A stretch of 7,447 nucleotides of DNA from assembly GCA_024408015.1 (NCBI GenBank), contig JAKSVJ010000058.1, positions 1 to 7,447 on the forward strand. Direction: 5' to 3'. This document shows, piece after piece, positions 1 through 6,710 of this stretch. Numbering within the stretch: the first letter of the stretch is position 1; each line of letters opens with the position of its first letter. Both the position numbers and the translations under genes were made by a program. The notes beneath the pieces were generated by a model. That model made no database searches and was not told the DNA's origin. It saw only the letters and a program-made list of their open reading frames with translations. The stretch comes from Clostridia bacterium. Its GTDB lineage: Bacteria > Bacillota > Clostridia > Oscillospirales > CAG-272.

Positions 1-914
1 TAGGCTTGTATTCTCCTTTCGAGATATCTACCGATGTTATGTACATAAGAAATAGAGCTTGCTACCAGATCGTCTGGGACTCTCTTTAGGGACGAAGCGG
101 TTTCAAAACTGATATCCCCATTAAAGTTTACTGCTTTTAAACCATTGATGAATCGCTCCCAGTTACATACACCGATATATGGCGCTGTATGTCCGTCAGA
201 TCTACCATCATTATCGTGCACATGTAATGCAACTAATCTATCACCAAGTTTTGTGATGAACTCATAGTTATCTATTCCCAACAACAAGAGGTGGCCTGTA
301 TCCATACAGAAACCAAAGCATTTTTCACCAGCTAATTCATTGAAATGGTCTATATATGAAATTGCCTCATCAACATTTGAACAACATCCAAAGTAAATAT
401 GCTTTGTTTCCCAATCTTGAATCCACATATTTTCAAGACAGCATATAACATGATACTTCTTTAATAGAGGAATAAGTGAAGTGTATAGTTTTTCATTTTC
501 AGTTACTTCCCTTTCCTTTGGCATTGGATATCTTGCACTTCCATCAAAGCAAGGATGAACCACGAGCTTACTACAGCCCAACAAGCCACAAGCTTCAACT
601 GACATTCTAATGCATTCCTGTATCATCTCTGTTCCCTCTTCGCTCTGCTTAACGAAACCAGGGAAAGGAGCGTGCATTTGACCGATTGCAACGCCGTATT
701 TATTAGAAGCTGCTTTAATCTCATTTATGTAATCTATCCATTCATCTTGTGTTCTGAATGGGTAAACATTTCTAGCATTGATTATATCATCCCATTTATG
801 ATAGATATCAAGATTATAGTCTACACAATCAAAGCCTGCCTCTTTAATCAAGGCAAAAGTTTTATCAATATCAAATCTACTAATAATTCCACCTGTTTGT
901 ATACCAACCCTCAT
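1..914 (-). CDS. Sugar phosphate isomerase/epimerase-like TIM-barrel protein (open at left edge)
   Basis: I translated this frame by hand: it is open from the ATG at 914 to the window edge and gives 304 complete codons. The start MRVGIQTGG is a typical first beta strand of the xylose-isomerase-like TIM-barrel superfamily (AP endonuclease 2 / IolE / Hyi / D-psicose epimerase group). The expected divalent-metal and catalytic residues are visible: His81 in GQMHAPFPG, Glu161 in LENMW, Asp205 and His208 in MDTGH, His231 in LHVHDNDGR, and Glu271 in ISFE. The Asp205-to-His208 and Asp205-to-His231 spacings match what I recall for ketose 3-epimerases. There is no signal peptide, so it is probably cytosolic. 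It starts 1 nt after the hydrolase stop, and AGAGGG (922-927) lies 7 nt upstream. The next codon begins with TA at the window edge, so it is either a stop or Tyr; 304 residues is already a normal length for the family. The substrate (keto-sugar, sugar phosphate, inosose or hydroxypyruvate) cannot be assigned. Confidence 0.88.
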   Translation of the reverse strand, partial: MRVGIQTGGIISRFDIDKTFALIKEAGFDCVDYNLDIYHKWDDIINARNVYPFRTQDEWIDYINEIKAASNKYGVAIGQMHAPFPGFVKQSEEGTEMIQECIRMSVEACGLLGCSKLVVHPCFDGSARYPMPKEREVTENEKLYTSLIPLLKKYHVICCLENMWIQDWETKHIYFGCCSNVDEAISYIDHFNELAGEKCFGFCMDTGHLLLLGIDNYEFITKLGDRLVALHVHDNDGRSDGHTAPYIGVCNWERFINGLKAVNFNGDISFETASSLKRVPDDLVASSISYVHNIGRYLERRIQA

Positions 915-915
915 T

Positions 916-1638
916 TTAAAACCCTCTTTTTTCTAAAAATTTTACTGAGTGTTCTAACCATCTAGAACATTCAATACCATTAAATCCAGACCCATGTCCA
1001 CCATCTGGGTATTCATGACATTCATTATCAACATTTACATTGTCTAATGCTTTTTTTAAAGCTATAGCGTTTTTATTAAAATCCACAGCAGTATCCAGTG
1101 CACTATACCAAATAAACGTTGGTGGCATAGCATCTGGTTTATACCAATAAGAATATTCAGTTATCAATTCCTTATTTCTAAACTCATCTCCAAGGAATAT
1201 TCCTGGCATAGTCGGAAACGCGCCATCTCCCAAAGTTGTAACTGGAGAACTTAATATGCAAGCGTCCGGTTTCAAATCATCATCAATATGCTGACATACA
1301 CACATGGATAAATGGGCACCTGCAGAAAAGCCACACGTAGCTATCTTCTCTATGTTTGGAATTAATTTTGAAATATTTCTTGTTATATATGTCAAGGAAT
1401 CTATTCCATCTTTGAATATTTCTTTTCCAGTATAAGGCTTAATTCTATATTTTACAACTATCGCTGATAATCCTAAATCATTATATTTTCTAGCAATAAA
1501 GTTACCTTCCCCTCCAACTGATAATTGAAAGTAACCACCACCAGGGTAAATAACCACACAACTTTTAGAGCCTTCACATGGGTATAAAGCTATTTCAAAT
1601 CCATATCCTTCTTCTGGACAATAGAATTCATTATTCAT
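916..1638 (-). CDS. Alpha/beta hydrolase, esterase / acetylxylan-esterase-like (BD-FAE type)
   Basis: This is a complete 240-residue single-domain serine hydrolase with no signal peptide or membrane segment, so probably cytosolic. The oxyanion-hole segment is PGGGY (32-36), the GGGY variant of the HGGG motif, followed by a GxxAxxYNxxGLSAIVVKYR strand typical of small carbohydrate-esterase-like hydrolases. The nucleophile elbow is GFSAG with Ser105. The likely acid is Asp182 in ALDTAVD and the likely base is His215 in DGGHGSGF, so the triad is complete and in the right order. Family members remove acetyl, feruloyl or other acyl groups from sugars or small esters; the substrate here is unknown. 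The ATG at 1638 overlaps the end of the peptidase gene by 8 nt, and GAAAGGG (1649-1655) lies 10 nt upstream. The stop is 1 nt before the isomerase-like gene, so the two are probably co-translated. This placement could mean that it releases a sugar for the downstream enzyme, which is inference only. Confidence 0.9.
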   Translation of the reverse strand: MNNEFYCPEEGYGFEIALYPCEGSKSCVVIYPGGGYFQLSVGGEGNFIARKYNDLGLSAIVVKYRIKPYTGKEIFKDGIDSLTYITRNISKLIPNIEKIATCGFSAGAHLSMCVCQHIDDDLKPDACILSSPVTTLGDGAFPTMPGIFLGDEFRNKELITEYSYWYKPDAMPPTFIWYSALDTAVDFNKNAIALKKALDNVNVDNECHEYPDGGHGSGFNGIECSRWLEHSVKFLEKRGF

Positions 1639-2671
1639 TGAAAATGTACCCTTTCAATACTTTAAGTGTATTATCAACACCATCAACATGAGAACGTTCA
1701 TATCCATGACTAGCATACACGCCAGAACCTATGAGACCATGTCTTATATCGTATCCTGCACGAAGTGTTGCCTCAACATCAGATCCATAATGCGGATAAA
1801 CATCTATTGCAAAATCCGCGTTTTCTTTCTTTGCTGCCTCAACTAGTTTTGTGATAACTTCGTAGCTATATGGTCCTCCAGAATCTTTTGCACAAATTGA
1901 AACTTGTCTTTCTGTGCATTGCACTTGATCACCAACGCATCCCATATCAACACTTATAGCCTCTGTAACACCATTTGGAACAGAAGCACATCCGCCGTGA
2001 CCTACTTCTTCATATACTGTAACATGAACATACACTCTTCTAGATGGAACAAGCTTATTGTCAGCAATGAACTTTGCAAGACCAAGTAAAATACCAACTG
2101 ATAGTTTATCATCAAGGAATCTACTCTTGATATATCCCGATTCAGTAACAATTGTTCTTGGATCAAAGCATACAATATCGCCAACCATAATTCCTAAAGA
2201 TTTGACATCATCTGCTGACTTCACATCTTCATCAATTACTATTTCAGTTGAGTTAAATGTTCTTTTTTCATTTCCATAGTTATCATTTACATGTACTGAT
2301 GCATTGCACAACTGTAAAGTTCCGTCATAGACTTTTCCGTCTCTTGTATGAATTCTCACATTCTCAGCTTCACTGTTTTCAGCTCTCATGCCACCGAGTG
2401 GAGTGACTTTAAGACGACCATTTCCTTTAATTTGAGAAACCATAGCTCCTAGAGTGTCTGTATGAGCCTCAAGCAACAATGCATCGTTCTCATCTTTTCC
2501 GCCTAAATCTATTATTACGCCGCCTTTAGTTGTTATTTTTGCATCAAAACCTAAAGTTGAAAATGCGTCTCTAACAAATTCTGCTGCTTTTTGTGTGTAA
2601 CCTGACGGGCTATCTATCGATAGCAATTCTTTCGTCATTTCAACAGCATAATCCACATATTGTTTTTCCAT
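1631..2671 (-). CDS. M42-family metallopeptidase (zinc/cobalt aminopeptidase)
   Basis: This is a complete 346-residue protein, the normal length for M42 (glutamyl aminopeptidase / TET / endoglucanase M) peptidases. These are cytosolic di-metal enzymes, often dodecameric, that trim N-terminal residues from peptides. Visible metal and catalytic residues are His70 and Asp72 in LLEAHTDTLG, the bridging Asp187/188 in SRFLDDK, the Glu221-Glu222 pair in YEEVGHGG, Asp242 in ISVDMG, and the C-terminal His328 in GYERSHVDG. The inserted beta domain characteristic of M42 lies roughly at 75-175. The HTDTLGAMV and SHGYERSH wording differs from the common HxDEIG and RYTHSPVE forms. From memory it resembles the subgroup annotated in NAGGN-osmolyte clusters, but no such genes lie nearby. 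The start at 2671 is supported by AGGAG 5 nt upstream, overlapping the stop of the membrane-protein gene. Its tail overlaps the hydrolase start by 8 nt. Substrate preference is not readable. Confidence 0.94.
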   Translation of the reverse strand: MEKQYVDYAVEMTKELLSIDSPSGYTQKAAEFVRDAFSTLGFDAKITTKGGVIIDLGGKDENDALLLEAHTDTLGAMVSQIKGNGRLKVTPLGGMRAENSEAENVRIHTRDGKVYDGTLQLCNASVHVNDNYGNEKRTFNSTEIVIDEDVKSADDVKSLGIMVGDIVCFDPRTIVTESGYIKSRFLDDKLSVGILLGLAKFIADNKLVPSRRVYVHVTVYEEVGHGGCASVPNGVTEAISVDMGCVGDQVQCTERQVSICAKDSGGPYSYEVITKLVEAAKKENADFAIDVYPHYGSDVEATLRAGYDIRHGLIGSGVYASHGYERSHVDGVDNTLKVLKGYIFNE

Positions 2672-2676
2672 AATTG

Positions 2677-2681
2677 CTCCT
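2677..2681 (-). promoter_or_regulatory. Ribosome binding site of the M42 peptidase gene, overlapping the upstream stop codon
   Basis: AGGAG lies 5 nt before the ATG at 2671. Its first two bases are the last two bases of the TAG stop of the membrane-protein gene (2680-2682). A ribosome terminating there would sit directly on the next initiation site. Confidence 0.75.
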
Positions 2682-3144
2682 ATATTTTTTTAAGATTAAC
2701 ACTTGAAAATGCATATCCAACAACAAAAGTTGCTATTCTAATTATCAATGCGACTGGCATTTCCAAAACTGTGGTTGCTAAATCAGGGATGATTATAGAT
2801 ATTGTTGAAAACATTCCATTGCCGAAAAGGCCAATTAGTTCAAATATCTCAACATCACCATTGCCAATTACAAATGCAATGAAATACACTATTGTACAAA
2901 CAATTGGAATAATATTGGCAACCAACGCTGATATATACACTTTTATATTGCATTTTCCAAACAAATACCCAATAAATCCAGTACAAAATACAGATAGAAT
3001 AACAAGTAATGTTCCTGCGATTGAAAACTCATATATTGGTCTAACAAGCACTCCCCATTGAACATCAATTGAGATTGCAAATATGACAATTAACGCTTCG
3101 ATTATAGGCCACAACGCCAACAAATAAACTAGTTTTTTTCTCAT
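2680..3144 (-). CDS. Small uncharacterised integral membrane protein
   Basis: I do not recognise the family. The protein has 154 residues and starts with a positively charged MRKK followed immediately by hydrophobic sequence. Likely membrane segments are at about 5-25, 42-62, 69-93 and 129-148, with a fifth weakly hydrophobic stretch at about 105-125, giving four or five helices. A short polar, acidic loop (around NGDVEIFE, 95-102) separates the two halves, and the C-terminus NLKKI is basic, suggesting a cytoplasmic end. There is no catalytic motif, cysteine pair or nucleotide-binding motif. Its ATG sits in an ATGA overlap with the addA stop, and a strong GAGGAG (3153-3158) lies 8 nt upstream inside the addA coding sequence, so translation is very probably coupled to addA. 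Its stop TAG is part of the ribosome binding site of the peptidase gene. Size and helix count would fit a transporter membrane subunit or a small permease-like protein, but this is guesswork. Confidence 0.82.
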   Translation of the reverse strand: MRKKLVYLLALWPIIEALIVIFAISIDVQWGVLVRPIYEFSIAGTLLVILSVFCTGFIGYLFGKCNIKVYISALVANIIPIVCTIVYFIAFVIGNGDVEIFELIGLFGNGMFSTISIIIPDLATTVLEMPVALIIRIATFVVGYAFSSVNLKKI

Positions 3145-6100
3145 TTTTTTGACTCCTCATCAGTTATTTCTACTATATCATTAAGAGCAAAAGAATAGAC
3201 ATACGCATGACTAACACTACCAAACATCTTCTTTGCTGCAGTACGATAATATGATAGTTGTCTTGAGTGTCTCTCCATCAAAGTTTTTTCAATTACTTCT
3301 CTAGGTGTACCTTTTGCAAAACTATCGGTTTTGTAATCAATGATAATATATTCCTCACGATCATTTTTTAATGCACAGTCTATAACGCCTTGAACTAATA
3401 GATTCTCTTCTTCAGCAACATTAAATGGCTTAGCATCATTTGTAAAGTTAGATACTGGAATGTACGTAATAAAACGTTTCTCTCTATAAATCTCAACGGC
3501 ATCTCGCATCATGTCTGCTATTGGGGATTTAAAGAATCTTTCCAAAGCAGGAACATTAAGCAATTCAGATTCAGACTTAGACATAAACTTGTTATCAACG
3601 AGTCTTTTTATTTCCAATTCGACCCCGTTTTTGTCAACATTTTTAATGTCAAAAAATTCCATGAAGTGATGCATAGCCGTTCCTTTTGATGCAGCACTAT
3701 CAGCTCGTTCTTCAACAAATCGTGGTTTGTAATCGTCATCATAAACAGTCTCAACATCCCAAAACTCATCATTATCCAAAAAGTTTGGAGTAAGTTTTGA
3801 CACAGATATTTTAGAAGGAATTCTATTCAATATATCAAAACCATATTCAGCCTTTATTCGCTTCTCTATGACTTCAAATGTCTCAAAGTCTTTTTCGTCA
3901 CCATTGAATTCAATAGCATCATCAATAGACTCGAATTCTTCTATTTCATCGGTACATTCATTTTGTTCAGAATCCAGTACGATATCACTAGTATCAATCA
4001 ATGAATAATTATCGTTTCCGGCTATAGCTAAAGCTAATGCCTCAAGATGACTTTTTTTGTTGTACAAAGCATATTCGGAAATATACTTCTTCTCAAATGA
4101 TTTTAATCCACCTGAATACAAATCAAAATCCGCAACATTTGCAGTGCATGTCAAAATCGTTCTTTCTATTGGTCTTGTCAATGCAACATATAGGATTCTC
4201 AATTCTTCATCTATCTGATTTCTTTCATTTGGAATGTTTGTTGTTTCATATTGAAGTGTCTTTATCTTGCCGAATCCAGTTCCACTGACAAGTTTTGGTG
4301 CAAGACATTTTAGGTTGGTTGATACCTCATCCCTACCAGAACTATGATATTTACGTTGAATACCACTAATAAAGCACACTTTATATTCAAGGCCTTTGGA
4401 CTTGTGAATTGTTGTAATTATTACAGCGTCACCAACATTATCATCATCAGCAATTTCTATAGATGATCTACCTGACAAAATATCAGCTATATATGAAACA
4501 AAATCACTAATATCTCTATATTTACTACCAGTAAAACTTCTAGATAATTCATAAAATTGCAAAAGATGTTTTCTTACCAATTTATTATTCGATTTGTTAT
4601 CAGAATCATTACGAGACAAGATAGAAGCTAGACACATTTTTGTATAAATGAGCCAAATCAATTTTTCACAAGTCAAGTTGCTAGCTTTTTGCTGATAAAA
4701 TTCCAAATCTGCCAAAAATTTCTTGCCTATTTGATAGTCATTTTGAGCTGTGTATTCTTTTAAAGCCTCAAACAATGTTCCTTTACATTGTTTTCTTATC
4801 AAAATCAAATCATCAAAAGACGCCCCATATATTGGGCTTTTCAATACCGATGCAAGATATACATCTCTTGATGGGTTATCTATTACATTTAAAACTGAGA
4901 TGATAATTAATATTTCTGGATTATCAAAAAAGTTTTCTGTATTCTTTATTGTACAAGGTATATTTAGTTTTTCTAGTTCATCAACTATATTTTTGGCATC
5001 AACTAGTTCTCTCACTAAAATAGCAATTTCACTGTATTTGTATAAATTAACATTATGTAATTCCTTAATACGGTTTGCAACATAACTAGCCTCAGTATTA
5101 TTGACATTTTTCTTGTCAAAAATACCTATTTCTGTTGGATAACCTTTTATAGATGAACCAGTTATTAATCTTTCGTCTATTCCATATTTTATGGATTCAA
5201 CGTTCATCAAAACCTCAAAAACAGAATTACAAAAATCAAGAACCTCATTTGAAGATCTAAAGTTTTGTGACAAATATACTTTTGTTTGTATTTCTTCTGG
5301 CGCTTCTCTATATTTTTTTCTAGAGTCAAGCATTGAACTAAAGATAGAAGGAACTGCTCCTCTGAATCCATATATACTCTGCTTTAAGTCACCAACACAA
5401 AACTTGTTATTAGCTCTTGATATCATATCATATATCTTACTCTCTATTTCGTTTGTGTCCTGGTATTCATCTACATATATTTCATCGTATGAATCACGTA
5501 TTTTAAGTGCCAAGTCAGTAGGCTTGTCATCAACCTTATTCCACAATAATTTTAAAGCAAGACGTTCCATATCATCAAAACTAATAATATGATATCTACT
5601 CTTTTCTTCTGATAATCTTTTATCAAAAGACACCATAAATTTCTTTAGGTTGACTATCATATCATGAGTTTTTTTAGAAGCTTCCTTTAATGCTTTTTCA
5701 TTATATCTAAAATAGGCATATAACTTCGCTTCTTTTGACTTTGTGCCAACAAAATCATCATAAAAGCTATCAATTTGGTTTTTGTAGAATTGCCATTGAT
5801 TATCACCATTGCTATTATTTGATGATAATTTACCGCCATCATGAAACTCAATTATTAATGATGATATGTCCTTGTATTTAGAATCTGTAGCTAGTAGCGA
5901 AACGAGTTTGTACACAAAATCAAGGATGTTATTAACTACACCCAAGTTTTTGGCGCATTTTTTGTCATCCGCTGCACTCAAGGAGAAAAATTCTTTTGCG
6001 TCCTCGAATACTTTTTTGTAATGAGAGATTGCACAAGATAAATAATCTTTTAATTCTTTACCAAGATATGTATCTAAAAATTCATAATCCTCACCATAAG

Positions 6101-6710
6101 GATACAACTCGGCTATCTTGTCTAGTTCATCAATATAAAGAGCCTTACTGGATAATCCTCTATAAACGCTTTTTAATGTTTTTGGAAGTAATGTACTATT
6201 TTTCAATGAACCAAATGTGTCTGCAAATTCCGAGAAATTTGCTATTGGCTCATCGTTAACATTTCCCTCAAAATAATCATTAATTAAGGAATCCATAACC
6301 TCGGAGAACATAACTTCAAGTCTAGCATCATCACCTGGTGCTATATCTGATTCTAATCCTAATGTTTGGATATTATCTTTTATTAAATTGAAACAGAAAC
6401 TATGAATTGTGCTAATCTTTGCAGAGCTTACAAGTAGAGCCTGCTCAGAGATGTGAGCATCAGTTGGATTTTGAGCCAAGCGTTTAGATAATGCTGCGGT
6501 AATCTTACTTTTTAATGACATGGCTGCATCATTAGTAAAAGTTACGGCAATCATTCTTGAAATATCACCATCAGGTTCGCAAATTTTATTTATGATACGC
6601 TCTGTTAAGACAAATGTTTTTCCCGCACCAGCTGCTGCGCTTATAGCAATAGATTTATCTCTTATCGTTATCGCGTCATTTTGCTCTTCTGTTATTCTTT
6701 TCTCTTCCAT
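3141..6710 (-). CDS. addA: ATP-dependent helicase/nuclease subunit A (AddA), recombination repair
   Basis: AddA is the helicase plus nuclease subunit of AddAB, the Gram-positive counterpart of RecBCD. It unwinds and resects double-strand ends for RecA-dependent repair in the cytoplasm. From the ATG at 6710 the protein has 1189 residues, close to the usual ~1200. UvrD-type superfamily 1 motifs appear in order: Walker A AAAGAGKT (25-32), motif Ia AVTFTNDAA (55-63), Walker B IYVDEYQD (411-418), motif III GDLKQSIYGFRGA (440-452), motif IV QNFRSS (482-487), motif V TIHKSKGLEY (767-776) and motif VI ILYVALTRP (839-847). The C-terminal RecB-type nuclease is intact: KGTAMHHF with His1014, QGVID with Asp1111, IIDYKTD with Asp1125 and Lys1127, and QLSYY with Gln1151. 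A strongly acidic linker (about 912-945) joins the two halves. The start overlaps the preceding stop by 1 nt (TAATG) and has GGAG 5 nt upstream. A longer in-frame TTG start at 6737 is less likely. No addB is adjacent, which is unusual. Confidence 0.97.
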   Translation of the reverse strand: MEEKRITEEQNDAITIRDKSIAISAAAGAGKTFVLTERIINKICEPDGDISRMIAVTFTNDAAMSLKSKITAALSKRLAQNPTDAHISEQALLVSSAKISTIHSFCFNLIKDNIQTLGLESDIAPGDDARLEVMFSEVMDSLINDYFEGNVNDEPIANFSEFADTFGSLKNSTLLPKTLKSVYRGLSSKALYIDELDKIAELYPYGEDYEFLDTYLGKELKDYLSCAISHYKKVFEDAKEFFSLSAADDKKCAKNLGVVNNILDFVYKLVSLLATDSKYKDISSLIIEFHDGGKLSSNNSNGDNQWQFYKNQIDSFYDDFVGTKSKEAKLYAYFRYNEKALKEASKKTHDMIVNLKKFMVSFDKRLSEEKSRYHIISFDDMERLALKLLWNKVDDKPTDLALKIRDSYDEIYVDEYQDTNEIESKIYDMISRANNKFCVGDLKQSIYGFRGAVPSIFSSMLDSRKKYREAPEEIQTKVYLSQNFRSSNEVLDFCNSVFEVLMNVESIKYGIDERLITGSSIKGYPTEIGIFDKKNVNNTEASYVANRIKELHNVNLYKYSEIAILVRELVDAKNIVDELEKLNIPCTIKNTENFFDNPEILIIISVLNVIDNPSRDVYLASVLKSPIYGASFDDLILIRKQCKGTLFEALKEYTAQNDYQIGKKFLADLEFYQQKASNLTCEKLIWLIYTKMCLASILSRNDSDNKSNNKLVRKHLLQFYELSRSFTGSKYRDISDFVSYIADILSGRSSIEIADDDNVGDAVIITTIHKSKGLEYKVCFISGIQRKYHSSGRDEVSTNLKCLAPKLVSGTGFGKIKTLQYETTNIPNERNQIDEELRILYVALTRPIERTILTCTANVADFDLYSGGLKSFEKKYISEYALYNKKSHLEALALAIAGNDNYSLIDTSDIVLDSEQNECTDEIEEFESIDDAIEFNGDEKDFETFEVIEKRIKAEYGFDILNRIPSKISVSKLTPNFLDNDEFWDVETVYDDDYKPRFVEERADSAASKGTAMHHFMEFFDIKNVDKNGVELEIKRLVDNKFMSKSESELLNVPALERFFKSPIADMMRDAVEIYREKRFITYIPVSNFTNDAKPFNVAEEENLLVQGVIDCALKNDREEYIIIDYKTDSFAKGTPREVIEKTLMERHSRQLSYYRTAAKKMFGSVSHAYVYSFALNDIVEITDEESKK
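3153..3158 (-). promoter_or_regulatory. Ribosome binding site of the membrane-protein gene
   Basis: A strong GAGGAG on the mRNA strand lies 8 nt before the ATG at 3144. It is embedded in the last codons of addA, and the ATG overlaps the addA stop as ATGA. This arrangement supports the short membrane protein as a real, coupled gene. Confidence 0.75.

Noticed and set aside
672..965. Plus-strand open frame of 97 codons
   Set aside because: It is antisense to the isomerase-like gene, whose minus-strand frame is open throughout and shows clear metal-site motifs. The plus-strand translation shows no recognisable motif.
2660..3061. Plus-strand open frame of 133 codons opposite the membrane-protein gene
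   Set aside because: It is a shadow of the minus-strand gene, which has a strong ribosome binding site, an ATGA overlap and coherent membrane helices.
5101..5119. Inverted repeat TTGACA / TGTCAA with a 7-nt loop
   Set aside because: The arms are only 6 bp in AT-rich coding sequence of addA, with no nearby gene boundary. This is expected by chance, and I do not call it a promoter, operator or terminator.
5191..5592. Plus-strand open frame of 133 codons inside addA
   Set aside because: It is fully antisense to conserved AddA helicase motifs II-IV, so it is a shadow frame.
3141..6710. Possibility that the large helicase is a phage-defence protein (for example a GajB-like UvrD helicase)
   Set aside because: The length, the full superfamily 1 motif set and the fused C-terminal RecB-type nuclease identify it as AddA. 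No defence-type partner gene is adjacent.
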